This document shows, piece after piece, positions 16,419-27,004 of a DNA stretch of 55,100 nucleotides; the first letter of the stretch is position 1; each line of letters begins with the position of its first letter. The translations under genes were made by a program, and so were the position numbers. The stretch comes from Magnetococcales bacterium (GTDB taxonomy: Bacteria; Pseudomonadota; Magnetococcia; Magnetococcales; JADGAQ01): contig JADGAQ010000006.1 in NCBI GenBank assembly GCA_015231925.1, positions 1-55,100 on the forward strand, in the 5' to 3' direction. The notes below the pieces were generated by a model that had not been told where the DNA came from, searched no databases, and saw nothing but the letters and a program-made list of their open reading frames with translations.

Positions 16419-17597
16419 CTACTTCATATAATCTTTTTTCACAGCTATTAAAAGCCTGGTAACGTCTTCAAGATCGTTATATACCTGCCCAGAAATCCGC
16501 ACGCATTTCACCCCGTCCAGCTCCACCACGGGAACCTCCACCCGGTACTCTTCCAGCAACCGGTCGTGAATCGCCGCCAAAGAGTTCTCCTGCGCCCCGG
16601 CAGGCAACGCAACCGTGGCCATGGAACGCCAGCGTCCCTCATCCGCCAGCGGTTCCACCCCCCACGCCTCCTGCAACATCCCGGCCCCCCGACGCACCAA
16701 CTCCCGCTGCCAGCTCCACACCTCCTGCCACCCCAGATGACCCAGAAAATCCAAAGCCGCCCCAATCGCCAGCCACGCCGAAGGATCCCGTGTTCCCATC
16801 CAGCCGAATTCGGCGTGATATCCCTGTCCCTCATGCACCGAAACCACCAGCGGCTTGGGAACAAACGGCGCCTGCCCGTTCATCCACAAAAAGGCGCTGC
16901 CCTTCGGCGCACACAGCCACTTGTGGGCGTTGCCCGTATACCAGTCCACCCCCAGCTCTTCCAGATCGATGGCCACACTGCCCGGCGCATGGGCCCCATC
17001 CACCAATACCGCTATCCCGCGAGACCGACACAGCGCAGCAATCTCCCGCACCGGGGTGACCACCGGCAACGGCGAACCCACATGATCCAGAATCACCAGC
17101 CGGGTGCGACCCGTGATGGCGGCGGCAAAGGCCTCGACCGTGGCGGACGCCTCCCCGACCGGAAGAGGATCCCTGGCCTCGACCAATAGCGCCCCATTGG
17201 CCTGACAGACGACCCGAGCCGCATTTTTTACCATGGGGTAGGCAAACCGGGACAAAAGGATCTCCTCCCCCGCCCGCAAAGGCATCTGCCGCAAAACGGC
17301 GTTCACCCCGCTGGTGGCGTTGTCCACCAGCACAATGCGCTCCCCCGTGGTGCCCAGAAACCGGCCCAGCCGGTCCGCCACCTCCCGCAAGGCTCCGGGA
17401 AGTTCCCTGGTGAGAAAATGCACCGGCTGCCGCTCCATGGTCTCCCGAATCGCCTGCTGCCGCGCCAGCACCCAGCGGGGACAGGCCCCGAAAGAGCCGT
17501 GATTCAGAAAGGTGATCGCCTCATCCAACAGCCACCAGGGGCGCAAAGCCCGACCGAAGGTGGCGGGACGAGGGGGCAGGGCATCGGTGTCGATCAT
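16419..17597 (-). CDS. Class V-fold PLP-dependent enzyme, isopenicillin N epimerase-like
   Basis: A 392-residue fold-type I aminotransferase class V protein. The N-terminal FLNHGSFGACP (residues 30-40) is typical of the isopenicillin N epimerase / cysteine desulfurase-like group. The cofactor-binding Asp and His are in VLVDGAHAPG (Asp200, His203), and the Schiff-base lysine is Lys226 in TGNAHKWLCAPKG. The C-terminal small domain ends in VRISGQVYNDLEDVTRLL, also characteristic. It may act as an epimerase, lyase or desulfurase on an amino acid; the motif set does not decide. It appears monocistronic, divergent from the methyltransferase operon across a Rep-C copy. Confidence 0.92.
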   Translation of the reverse strand: MIDTDALPPRPATFGRALRPWWLLDEAITFLNHGSFGACPRWVLARQQAIRETMERQPVHFLTRELPGALREVADRLGRFLGTTGERIVLVDNATSGVNAVLRQMPLRAGEEILLSRFAYPMVKNAARVVCQANGALLVEARDPLPVGEASATVEAFAAAITGRTRLVILDHVGSPLPVVTPVREIAALCRSRGIAVLVDGAHAPGSVAIDLEELGVDWYTGNAHKWLCAPKGSAFLWMNGQAPFVPKPLVVSVHEGQGYHAEFGWMGTRDPSAWLAIGAALDFLGHLGWQEVWSWQRELVRRGAGMLQEAWGVEPLADEGRWRSMATVALPAGAQENSLAAIHDRLLEEYRVEVPVVELDGVKCVRISGQVYNDLEDVTRLLIAVKKDYMK

Positions 17598-17639
17598 GGT
17601 CGTTCCTCAACAGGGCCATTGCACTTGAAAATTACGGGG

Positions 17640-17820
17640 CTCCGGGGGGGATTATCCCCCCCCGGCGGGGTTCGGGGCAGCGCCCCGAGGTGTTGACGTG
17701 GCGGGTCGAAGCCAACAGGAGATTTGCCCAACCCCGCATCACCTCCAAACCCTATCCTATCTTCGACCCGCCCGGAGGGGGCAAGGGGAGGGCCTCATCC
17801 TCCCCATCCTTACCCCCCGG
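17640..17820. repeat. Rep-C copy 1
   Basis: It starts with a GGGGGGATTATCCCCCCCC palindrome, then a CGGGGC-AGC-GCCCCG hairpin, then GCGGGTCGAAG (17701-17711) and its exact inverse CTTCGACCCGC (17761-17771) separated by 49 bases, then a purine-rich GGAGGGGGCAAGGGGAGGG and TCCTCCCCATCC. It closely matches 40970-41147. It fills the gap 17598-17941, where no gene is seen. Confidence 0.85.
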
Positions 17821-17941
17821 ATCAACGATTCAAATACCATTGCCCTGTCAACAGGGGCTTGTGATTTGGCCTCATGTCGGGTCATAGTGCGGTAACGGGT
17901 TTCTTCAAAGCTCCATTGGCAACTGGCCGTCCGGCTTTCCC

Positions 17942-18727
17942 ATGATCATAGCGTCATCCTGCCCCCTTTGCGCCAGTCGAAACCGGCTTACGCCGCTGCG
18001 CGAAAACCGTTTCGCCCCCCCCTTCGAGGTCGTGGAGTGCGCCGACTGCCACACCCTGTTCCGTCCGGGCGGGGAGGAGTCCCCACCCCACCACCTCTGC
18101 GATGGCCGACCCCTCCTGCAAAAATTGCGTTGCTGGAAAACCCCCTGGCGGCGATTCGTCAATAGCTGCCGCATGCGCCAATCCCTGGGGCGGGACCATC
18201 TGTTGGGACGCCTGATGCTGCACATGTTCGGGCCCCATCCCCTGGCGGGCTGGTTCCGACCGGGTCGCGTCGGGCAGGGCGCACGCATTCTGCAGGTGGG
18301 TTGCGGCGCGGGGGAACTGCTGGTGGAATTGCACCTCGGCGGTTTTACCGAACTGACGGGGGTGGAGTCGCGATTGCAGGCCGATTGCCGCCTGGACGAG
18401 GGACTCTCCCTGGTCAAGGGGGAGGTGACGGAGCTGGCCGGTCCCTTCGACCTCATCGTGTTGCATCATCATCTGGAATACCATGTCGACCCGGCGGCCC
18501 TGCTGGCTCGGCTGCCGCCGCGTCTGGCGACGGAAGGCACGGTTCTGCTGCGCATGGCCCTGGCCGGAGCGGAAGCGTGGCGCGACCTTGGCGGGGCGGG
18601 GCAGCCCCCCCGGTTTCTGCCGACGGTGAGAGGGTTGCGCCAACTGGCGGAACGAACCGGTTTCGCTTTGACCCACGCGGACGAGGAAGAGGGCTGTTTT
18701 GTCTTGAGCAAGGCCGAAGGACGATGA
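17942..18727 (+). CDS. SAM-dependent methyltransferase with N-terminal zinc ribbon
   Basis: A 261-residue class I methyltransferase. Cysteines 7, 10, 33 and 36 (CPLC and CADC) form a small zinc ribbon as in many Methyltransf_23-type enzymes that modify sugars or small metabolites. The SAM-binding motif I is ILQVGCGAGELLVEL; FDLIVLHHHLEY is the motif IV region and ATEGTVLLRM the following strand. The ribosome binding site is weak. Its stop overlaps the next start (ATGA), so it is translationally coupled to the RND pump genes. The substrate is unknown; the coupling could mean it modifies a pumped compound, which is speculation. Confidence 0.88.
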   Translation: MIIASSCPLCASRNRLTPLRENRFAPPFEVVECADCHTLFRPGGEESPPHHLCDGRPLLQKLRCWKTPWRRFVNSCRMRQSLGRDHLLGRLMLHMFGPHPLAGWFRPGRVGQGARILQVGCGAGELLVELHLGGFTELTGVESRLQADCRLDEGLSLVKGEVTELAGPFDLIVLHHHLEYHVDPAALLARLPPRLATEGTVLLRMALAGAEAWRDLGGAGQPPRFLPTVRGLRQLAERTGFALTHADEEEGCFVLSKAEGR

Positions 18728-19842
18728 ACGTGATCAGGATGTGGGCGATAATGGGGTTTCTGGCGGGATTGGCCGGGTTTTGCCCGGCGGAGGCGGCCCA
18801 AGGCAAGGGCACGCCCCTGCCGCCGCCTGCCGTGAAGGTGGCCACGGCGCAACGCCGCGCCGTGCCGGTGGAGGTCCGCACCATCGGCCATGTGAAAGCC
18901 CCGGCGACCGTGGCCATCCGACCCCGGCTGGATGCGGAAATCGTGGGGGTCTTCGTGGCCGACGGCGCCATGGTGAAGGAGGGGGATCGCCTCTTTGCCC
19001 TGGATGCGCGGGAGGTGGAAAACCGCCTCAAGCTGGCGCAGGCCAATCTGGCGCGGGATCGCGCCGCTCTGGTCAACGCCCGGCGTCTGCTGGAGCGGCA
19101 AACCCGCCTGGCGAGCAGCGAGGTCTCCTCACCGCAGAATCTCGACAAAGCCAAAGCCGATCTGGAGATGCTGGAAGCCTCCATCGTCGCCGACGAGGCC
19201 CAGCTCGATTCGGCCCGGTTGCAACGCTCCTACACCGAGTTGCGCTCCCCCCTGGCCGGACGGGTGGGGGCGGTCTCCCTGCAAAAGGGCAACATCGCCC
19301 GGACCGGCGAGGCCACGCCGTTGCTGGTCATTCACCAGATGCAGCCCATTCACGTCTCCTTCGCCCTGCCCCAGTTGCACCTGCCCGCCTTGAGAAGCGC
19401 CACGGAGGCCCTGCCGGTTGCGGTGACCATTCCCGGGGACGGACGGCCCGCCGTTCTGGGCAAGCTGGCCTTCATCAACCACGAAGTGAGCCGGGAGACG
19501 GGAACCGTCACTCTGGAAGGGGTCTTCGCCAACGGTGACGAACGTCTCTGGCCCGGACAACTGGTGGATGTGACCCTGGTGTTGCGCACCGATCCCCAGG
19601 CCCTGGTGGTGCCGACGGAAGCCGTCTCCAGCGGCCAGAACGGACCTTACGTCTTCGTGGTGGAGTCGGAAGTGGCCACACCCCGCCCGGTGCGGCTCGA
19701 TCGGGTCCATGACGGTTTGGCGGTGATCGGCGACGGCCTGCGGGAGGGGGAGACGGTGGTCATCGACGGCCAGTTCCGCCTCACCGGCGGCATGAAGGTG
19801 ACCCTCGAAGCCCCCGTCGAAAAGAAGCCGGTTGCGCCATGA
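18724..19842 (+). CDS. RND efflux periplasmic adaptor (membrane fusion protein)
   Basis: A 372-residue HlyD/AcrA-type adaptor. A signal peptide ends near residue 25 (PAEAAQG). The barrel-sandwich lipoyl half motifs flank a coiled hairpin (about 95-155, rich in Leu, Ala and Arg), with the second half in RSPLAGRVGAVSLQKGN. The beta-barrel and membrane-proximal domains follow (VPTEAVSSGQNGPYVFVV). The start overlaps the methyltransferase stop, and its own stop overlaps the pump start (ATGA in both cases). It would bridge the inner-membrane pump to an outer-membrane channel, which is not encoded here. Confidence 0.95.
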   Translation: MNVIRMWAIMGFLAGLAGFCPAEAAQGKGTPLPPPAVKVATAQRRAVPVEVRTIGHVKAPATVAIRPRLDAEIVGVFVADGAMVKEGDRLFALDAREVENRLKLAQANLARDRAALVNARRLLERQTRLASSEVSSPQNLDKAKADLEMLEASIVADEAQLDSARLQRSYTELRSPLAGRVGAVSLQKGNIARTGEATPLLVIHQMQPIHVSFALPQLHLPALRSATEALPVAVTIPGDGRPAVLGKLAFINHEVSRETGTVTLEGVFANGDERLWPGQLVDVTLVLRTDPQALVVPTEAVSSGQNGPYVFVVESEVATPRPVRLDRVHDGLAVIGDGLREGETVVIDGQFRLTGGMKVTLEAPVEKKPVAP

Positions 19843-22800
19843 ACCTCTCGGAAGTCTGCATTCGCCGCCCGGTGATGACCACTCTGCTGACGGCGGCCAC
19901 GGTCCTCTTCGGGCTTTTCGCCTACCGCCTGCTGCCGGTGGCGGCCCTGCCCAAGATCGAATATCCCACCCTGGTGGTCTCCGCCAGCCTCTCCGGGGCC
20001 AGTCCGGAAACCATGGCCTCCGCCGTGGCCACGCCCCTGGAGAAGCAGTTCTCCACCATTGCCGGCATCGAATCGATCAACTCCAACAATACCCTGGGTT
20101 CCACCCAGATCACCCTGCAATTCGAGCTGGACCGCTCTCTGGACGCGGCGGCCATGGACGTGCAGGCCGCCATCGGGGTGGCGCAGCGCTGGCTGCCGGA
20201 AGAGATGTCCACCCCTCCCTACTATCGCAAGGTCAACCCGGCGGATGTCCCGGTGCTGCTGCTCTCCCTGCGCTCCGACACCCTGCCGCTACCCACGGTG
20301 AACGAAGCCGCCGAAACCCTGGTGGCGCGACGCCTCTCCACCCTCACCGGAGTGGCCCAGGTGCTGGTTTACGGCCAGAAGCGCCATGCGGTGCGGGTGC
20401 GGGTGGATCCCGCCGCCCTCTATCAGCGGGGTCTGGCCCTGGAAGACGTGCAACGCACCCTGAGCAGCGCCACCGACAACTCCCCCACCGGAACCCTGAG
20501 CAACGCCACCCGCCAGGTGACCATCCAGTCCACGGGACAACCCCTGCATGCCGAGGGCTACCGACCCCTGATCGTGGCCTGGCGCCAGGGGGCGCCGGTA
20601 CGTCTCGAAGAGGTGGCCACGGTGGAGGACGGGGTGGAAAACGAGCGGCTGGCCACCTGGTTCAACGGCACCCGGGCCATCGTGCTGGCGGTGCAACGCC
20701 AGCCCGACGCCAATACCGTGGCCCTGGTGGATGCGATTCTGGAGCTGTTGCCCCAGTTTCGCGCCCAATTGCCCCCCGCCGTTCAGTTGGAGGTTCTCAT
20801 CGACCGCTCCCAATCGGTGCGCGACTCCCTGCGGGACATCCAGTTCACCATGGCCCTGACCATTGCGCTGGTGCTGCTGGTCATCTTTCTGTTTCTCAAG
20901 AGTCTATCCGCCACCATCATTCCTGCGGTGGTGCTGCCGGTCTCCCTGATCGGGGCCTGCGCGATCATGTACCAGTTCCATTTCACCATCGACAACATGT
21001 CCCTCATGGCCCTGACCCTGGCGGTGGGTTTCGTGGTCGACGACGCCATCGTGGTGCTGGAAAACAGCGTGCGCCATCTGGAGCGGGGCGAAAAAGTTCT
21101 GGAGGCCGCCATCCTCGGCGCACGGGAGATCAGCTTCACCATCCTCTCCATCACCCTCTCCCTGATCGCGGCCTTCATCCCCATTCTGTTCATGGGCGGC
21201 GTGGTGGGGCGCATGTTCAACGAATTCGCCATCACCATCAGCATCGCCATCCTCATTTCGGGAGTGGCGGCGCTGACTGTCACCCCTCTGCTGTGCAGCC
21301 GGCTGCTGCGCCTGCCGAAAAGGGGCCATTCGGAGGGCAAGCCCCACTTCTTCACCCACCTGCTGGCCGGCTATCGGGTCACGCTGGATGCGGTGTTGCG
21401 CCATCCCCTGCTGACCCTGCTGGTCACCCTGGCCACGGTTTTTCTCACCGTCTGGATGTTCCGGGAGGTACCGAAGGGCTTCTTCCCCGTGGAGGATACC
21501 GGCCTGATCATGGGCACCAGCGAGGCCGCCGAGGAGATCTCCTTTCCGGCCATGGTGGAACGGCAGCAGCAACTGGTCGCCATCGTCCGGGCCGACCCGG
21601 ACGTGCTGGCGGTCAACTCCACCGTGGGGGCCGGTGGCCCCAACTCCGCCATGAACAACGGTCGGGTCTTCATCATTCTCAAACCGGCTCGGGAGCGCAC
21701 CGGCTCCACCTTCGACGTGATCCAGCGCCTGCGCAAGGCCACCGCCGTGCTTCCCGGCATCGCCCTGTTCATGCGACCCCTGCCCAATATCAACCTCTCC
21801 ACCCGCTCCTCCAAGAGCGAGTATCAGTTCACCCTGCAAACCAGCGAACTGAATGAGCTGTTCGGCTGGGCGCAACGTTTCGAAACCCGCCTGCGCGCCT
21901 TGCCCCAGCTTCAGGATGTCACCTCCGATCTGCAGATCAGGAACCCCATCGCCAGTGTGGTCATCGACCGGGAGAAGGCCTCCTCCCTGGGCATCACCAC
22001 CGAGGCGCTGCGCGCCACCCTGTTCGACGCTTTCGGCTCCCGGCAGGTGGCTACCATCTACACCCCGAGCAACACCTATCCCGTGATCATGGATTTGTTG
22101 CCCGGTTTTCAGGAAGACACCGCCGATTTGGCCCGATTGTATGTCCGTTCCAAAGAGGGCCACCTGGTTCCCCTGGAGGCCTTCGCCCGCATCGAACGCC
22201 AGGCCGGCCCCTCCCGCATCGGCCATCAGGATCAACTGCCCGCCGCCACCCTCTCCTTCAATCTGGCCCCCAAAGTGGCCCTGGGACAAGCCGTGGAGGC
22301 CATCGATCAGGTGCGCCGCGAACTCGATGCCCCGCCAAGCCTGCTCACGGGATTCCAGGGAACGGCCCAGTTGTTCCAGAAATCCTTTCAGAATCAGTTG
22401 ATCCTGATCGCTTCGGCCATTCTCGTTGTCTACATTGTTTTGGGTGTGCTTTACGAGAGCTTTCTCCACCCGTTGACCATCCTGTCCGGCTTGCCCGCAG
22501 CGGCGGTGGGGGCTTTGTTGACCTTGATGATTTTCGGCAAGGATCTGGATGTCATGGCCATCATCGGTCTGGTGATGCTTATCGGCATCGTGAAGAAGAA
22601 CGCCATCATGATGATCGACTTCGCCATTCAGGCCCAGCGTCGGGGTCAGGAGGCGCTGCCCGCCATCCGGGAGGCCTGCCTGCTGCGATTTCGACCCATC
22701 ATGATGACCACCATGGCGGCGTTGATGGGCGCACTGCCCATTGCCTTCGGCTGGGGCGCCGGAGGCGAGCTGCGGCAGCCGCTGGGCATGGTGGTGGTGG

Positions 22801-22913
22801 GCGGGTTGCTGCTCTCCCAGATGTTGACGCTCTACATCACCCCGGTGATCTTCCTCTATCTGGAGCGGGCCAGGGCGCGGGTCATGGGGCCCCGGCAGGC
22901 CGGGGTTCTCTGA
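19839..22913 (+). CDS. RND efflux pump, MdtB/MdtC-like permease
   Basis: A 1024-residue inner-membrane proton-driven transporter with the two-fold repeat of transmembrane helices and large periplasmic loops. The N-terminus MNLSEVCIRRPVMTTLL is typical. The proton-relay aspartates are Asp401 and Asp402 in VGFVVDDAIVVLEN, and the second-repeat GLVMLIGIVKKNAIMMIDFA is intact. The length and motif set fit the hydrophobe/amphiphile (HAE1) MdtBC/AcrB group rather than heavy-metal CusA. A single permease is present, so it would act as a homotrimer. It is translationally coupled to the adaptor and followed two bases later by the glycosylase gene. Confidence 0.95.
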   Translation: MNLSEVCIRRPVMTTLLTAATVLFGLFAYRLLPVAALPKIEYPTLVVSASLSGASPETMASAVATPLEKQFSTIAGIESINSNNTLGSTQITLQFELDRSLDAAAMDVQAAIGVAQRWLPEEMSTPPYYRKVNPADVPVLLLSLRSDTLPLPTVNEAAETLVARRLSTLTGVAQVLVYGQKRHAVRVRVDPAALYQRGLALEDVQRTLSSATDNSPTGTLSNATRQVTIQSTGQPLHAEGYRPLIVAWRQGAPVRLEEVATVEDGVENERLATWFNGTRAIVLAVQRQPDANTVALVDAILELLPQFRAQLPPAVQLEVLIDRSQSVRDSLRDIQFTMALTIALVLLVIFLFLKSLSATIIPAVVLPVSLIGACAIMYQFHFTIDNMSLMALTLAVGFVVDDAIVVLENSVRHLERGEKVLEAAILGAREISFTILSITLSLIAAFIPILFMGGVVGRMFNEFAITISIAILISGVAALTVTPLLCSRLLRLPKRGHSEGKPHFFTHLLAGYRVTLDAVLRHPLLTLLVTLATVFLTVWMFREVPKGFFPVEDTGLIMGTSEAAEEISFPAMVERQQQLVAIVRADPDVLAVNSTVGAGGPNSAMNNGRVFIILKPARERTGSTFDVIQRLRKATAVLPGIALFMRPLPNINLSTRSSKSEYQFTLQTSELNELFGWAQRFETRLRALPQLQDVTSDLQIRNPIASVVIDREKASSLGITTEALRATLFDAFGSRQVATIYTPSNTYPVIMDLLPGFQEDTADLARLYVRSKEGHLVPLEAFARIERQAGPSRIGHQDQLPAATLSFNLAPKVALGQAVEAIDQVRRELDAPPSLLTGFQGTAQLFQKSFQNQLILIASAILVVYIVLGVLYESFLHPLTILSGLPAAAVGALLTLMIFGKDLDVMAIIGLVMLIGIVKKNAIMMIDFAIQAQRRGQEALPAIREACLLRFRPIMMTTMAALMGALPIAFGWGAGGELRQPLGMVVVGGLLLSQMLTLYITPVIFLYLERARARVMGPRQAGVL

Positions 22914-23339
22914 CCATGCGTTTGTGGACCCTGCATCCGCGTCTGCTCGACGCAACGGGACTGGTGGCCTTGTGGCGCGAAGGGCTGCTGGGGCGCAAGG
23001 TTTTGTCGGGCGGCACCACGGGCTATCGACACCATCCGCAACTGCGTCGTTTCCGCGACGATCCGGATCCGGTCAACCGGTTGGGCTGTTACCTGCTGGA
23101 GGTCTGGGAGGAGTCGCGTCGCCGGGGGTATCGCTTCGATCGGGAGCGCCTGGGCGAGGTGCGGACGGAGAGTCGCCTTCTGGAGGAGACGCGGGGTCAA
23201 CTGCTCTGGGAATGGAGCCATCTGCGGGCCAAGCTGACCCTTCGCTCCCCCCGCTGGCTGGAGGATTTGCCCGAGACGCCCGAAGCCCATCCCCTGTTCC
23301 GCCTGATCGAGGGGGAGGTGCGTTCCTGGGAAAAGGGTT

Positions 23340-24303
<964 letters not shown>

Positions 24304-24311
<8 letters not shown>

Positions 24312-25098
24312 CGATCAAATTGAAACGCACCGGGACTTCCACCACGGCCCGAACCACTTCCCCGCCACGTCGGGCGGGGTCGAAACGCCAGCGCTGCACG
24401 GCGGCTTGCGCCGATTGATCCAGAATCTGGTGGCCGGAGGAGCGTTTGACGGTCACCGCTACCGGAGCGCCGTCCCGTTCCACCACCGCTTCCACCACCA
24501 CCACTCCCTGCCACCCTCGGGAGCGGGCCATGGCCGGATAGATCGGTCGTGGTTCTTCGCGCGGCACGGCGGGTTGCCAGGGCTCCGCCCGGCCTTCGGG
24601 GGGAGCGGAAACGTCCCCCTCGGCAGAAGGCGGGTTGCCCACCCCCGGTGCCGGAGCGGTCTCTTCGAAGACTGCCGCCGCAAGGCTTTCGGGCGGTTTG
24701 ACCCGAACCGCTGCGGTGGGGGCTTTCACCATCGCTTTGCGGGGCGCGGCTTTCCTGACCGGCGGCGGGGGGGGAGGTTCCGCGACCTTTTCCACCACCG
24801 GGGCGGCAGCGACCGGCTCGGCAACCGCTGCAGGGGGCGCGGTGTCGGGAACCGCCTCGGGTGGCGCGGGAGCCGGCGTTTTCATCGATACCAGTTGCAC
24901 GATCAACGGGCGCGGTTCTTCCACCGGGGCAGGGAGGCGTCCCCAGCCGGAGAGGATCACCCCTGCCGCGAACACCAGGTGCAACACCACCGAGAAGCCC
25001 ACGGGTCGACCACTCAGGCCGAACGGTGTTCTCCGCCGGATGGGACCGCTCTCCCGGACCTCCTCCACAATCCCTTCCGAGGCAAAAACCCCGTCCAT
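24304..25098 (-). CDS. tonB: TonB-family energy transducer
   Basis: A 264-residue TonB protein. The start at 25098 has GAGGAG five bases upstream and gives a normal N-terminus; a longer frame exists but overlaps the Csp gene. One transmembrane helix lies near residues 32-50 ([19 protein letters not shown]), then a Pro/Ala/Glu-rich linker (about 70-160, including PPPPPPVRK) and the C-terminal TonB domain ([40 protein letters not shown]). It would transfer proton-motive energy to outer-membrane receptors. No exbB/exbD are adjacent, so it must borrow them from elsewhere. It is flanked in one operon by a copper-storage protein and a sigma-54 activator. Confidence 0.93.
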
Positions 25099-25106
25099 GC
25101 CGCTCC

Positions 25107-25577
25107 TCAGGCCGGAAGCGCCTTGCAGGCGGCGATGCAGCGCTTGCAGGAATCCGCGCAAGCCTTGCAGGAGGCGTGTTTGTCTTCGTGTTTGCGGCAC
25201 TCCTTCTCACAGGCTTCGCAAGCGTCAATGCACACCGCCGCCAGCTTTTGCAGTCGTGGGGAGTTCAGGGAGGCGGCGGTGGCCAGGGCGGTACACAGAG
25301 CGACGGTTTCGGAAACCGAGATGGCGCAGGCGGCCAGGGAGGTGTCTCCCGCCGCGAAAAGTCCCAGACAATGGGCCAGGCAGGCCTCTCCCTCACCACG
25401 GCAGTCGAGGGCGGCGGCGATGACCTTTTGCAGGGGGTTTCCGGCTTGCGGCGTGTCGTGCTGATGGGGCTTCTCTTCCGCCAGCGCCTGGCCGGTCAAT
25501 GTCAGGGCGGCCAGGGTGCCGATTCCGGTGAACAAGACATCCCGCCGATCAATGATGACCCGATCCTCATGATCCAT
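25107..25577 (-). CDS. csp: Tat-exported copper storage protein (Csp1-like, DUF326)
   Basis: A 156-residue Cys-rich four-helix-bundle protein. A twin-arginine signal (residues 11-12, [12 protein letters not shown]) leads to cleavage after ALA near 33, so the mature form is folded before export to the periplasm. Fourteen cysteines (59, 66, 70, 84, 95, 116, 120, 123, 127, 137, 140, 144, 147, 151) are spaced i/i+3/i+4/i+7, as in methanotroph Csp1, where they line the bundle core and bind many Cu(I) ions. The N-terminal stretch also has HxH (KPHQHD). AAGGAG precedes the ATG. The first gene of a three-gene operon with a TonB-family protein and a sigma-54 activator. Confidence 0.92.
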   Translation of the reverse strand: MDHEDRVIIDRRDVLFTGIGTLAALTLTGQALAEEKPHQHDTPQAGNPLQKVIAAALDCRGEGEACLAHCLGLFAAGDTSLAACAISVSETVALCTALATAASLNSPRLQKLAAVCIDACEACEKECRKHEDKHASCKACADSCKRCIAACKALPA

Positions 25578-25783
25578 AACTGATACTCCTTACTGTTCAT
25601 CCAAAAAATTGCAGTATACCACGTCATGTTAGCCGTTTCTCGCCAAATCGGCAATTTGCCTTTTTGTAAGGGCTGGTCCGCGGTAATTGTAGCACCTCAA
25701 GGTTCCGGTTGATCCCCATCCCCGCCCGTGGCACTATAGCCTCCCCATGGAAGGATGGAATGGGAAGCATATTGGGATACGCC
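25578..25783. promoter_or_regulatory. Divergent promoter region of csp operon and DUF3142 operon
   Basis: The 206 bases contain the AAGGAG site of csp (minus strand) and the leader of the DUF3142 gene. A GGCAA-TT-TGCC short palindrome lies near 25650-25661. No clear copper-regulator box (CueR or CsoR type) or sigma-54 -24/-12 element was recognised. Confidence 0.35.
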
Positions 25784-27004
25784 ATGCCTGCCATACCGCA
25801 ACGAACCCGGCCCTTCACCCTCGTGTGGCTACTGGTCGCGGGGCTGTTTCTGACCGCCTGCAGCGAGTCCGCCTCCCCCGTGGTCCGCAGTCACGACGCC
25901 TACATCTGGCAGCGTCAGTGGACCCCTGCTCTCAAAAGCGCCATGATGGAGTCGGCCTCCCGCATCCGGGCCTGGCATGTGCTGGCTGCCGAAACCGATG
26001 CCGTCGGCCGTCTGAGCGTCTTTGCGCCGGGCAAGGAGATGTTGCACAACGGCAAGCCGGTGGTGCTGGTGGTGCGCTTCAACCACGCCCTTTCGGCAAC
26101 GGAGTGGGATCCCCTGATTGTCGGCATCGCCGATTTGCTCGGCAAATGGCGTCGGGCCGATCCTCCCGTCATCGGTCTGGAGATCGACTACGACGCACCC
26201 ACCGCCCAACTGCGGGAATACGCCCATTTCCTGGCCGAGTTGCGGCCCGTTCTGGACAAGAACGTCAGGATCACTCTGACCGCACTGCCGGCCTGGCTGC
26301 GCAGTCCCATCCTGCTTGAAGTGCTGCAACAGGCCGATGAGGCCGTTTTGCAGGTGCATGCCGTGGCCAATCCGCGTCTGGGATTGTTCAACCGGCAGCA
26401 GGCGTTGCGCTGGATCGAGGAGTTCGCCGCCGAGACGCCGGTTCCCTTCCGGGTGGCGTTGCCGACCTACGGATCCCGGGTCGGATGGGACGAGACGGGC
26501 AAGGTGGTGGTGGTGGAGAGCGAAACCGCTCTTCCCGGTCGGGGTGTGGTGGAGCGGGAACTTTCCGCCGATCCGCGAGAGGTGCGAGGCCTGCTCGATG
26601 ATCTGGCCCGCAAGACCATTCCGCTGCTGCTGGGGCCGATCTGGTTTCGTCTGCCCACCGACGACGACCGCCGCGCCTGGAGCCTGGCCACCTGGCACGG
26701 CGTCATCGACGGCGCGCCCCTGGAACCCCGGCTCGGGGTCAGGGCGGTGATGGACGAGGCCTCGGGAGCCAGCGACATCCGCATCGCCAACGACGGCAAT
26801 CTGGACGCCGCCTTGCCCAACGAGGTCTTCGTGCAGTGCGGCAGTTGCCAGGAGGCCGACGCCCTGGAAGGCTACCTTCTGCAACGGGTCGAAAAGGGTT
26901 TCTATCTGCGTTTGAGCCAGCCGCAACCGTTGAAAGCCAAACAACAGCGCACCATCGCCTGGGTGCGTTGCGCCGTCGAGAAGGTGGGATTCCATGCTCC
27001 CTAG
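25784..27004 (+). CDS. DUF3142 lipoprotein
   Basis: A 406-residue protein of unknown function. The N-terminus has a lipoprotein signal (RPFTLVWLLVAGLFLTAC), with the lipid-modified Cys about residue 26. The body resembles DUF3142 proteins: the segment HDAYIWQRQWTPAL, the LEIDYDAPTAQL motif, RITLTALPAWLRS, VHAVANPRLGLF and FRVALPTYG. These suggest a TIM-barrel-like glycosidase-type fold, although no catalytic activity is established to my knowledge. ATG 25784 was chosen because it gives a compact signal; ATG 25760 is an alternative with AAGGA nearby. The end overlaps the next gene by 11 bases, showing translational coupling. Confidence 0.85.
   Translation: MPAIPQRTRPFTLVWLLVAGLFLTACSESASPVVRSHDAYIWQRQWTPALKSAMMESASRIRAWHVLAAETDAVGRLSVFAPGKEMLHNGKPVVLVVRFNHALSATEWDPLIVGIADLLGKWRRADPPVIGLEIDYDAPTAQLREYAHFLAELRPVLDKNVRITLTALPAWLRSPILLEVLQQADEAVLQVHAVANPRLGLFNRQQALRWIEEFAAETPVPFRVALPTYGSRVGWDETGKVVVVESETALPGRGVVERELSADPREVRGLLDDLARKTIPLLLGPIWFRLPTDDDRRAWSLATWHGVIDGAPLEPRLGVRAVMDEASGASDIRIANDGNLDAALPNEVFVQCGSCQEADALEGYLLQRVEKGFYLRLSQPQPLKAKQQRTIAWVRCAVEKVGFHAP

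Noticed and set aside
25578-25783. Sigma-54 promoter upstream of the csp operon
   Set aside because: GG and GC pairs exist but the spacing is not the required 10 bases between them; no convincing -24/-12 element found.
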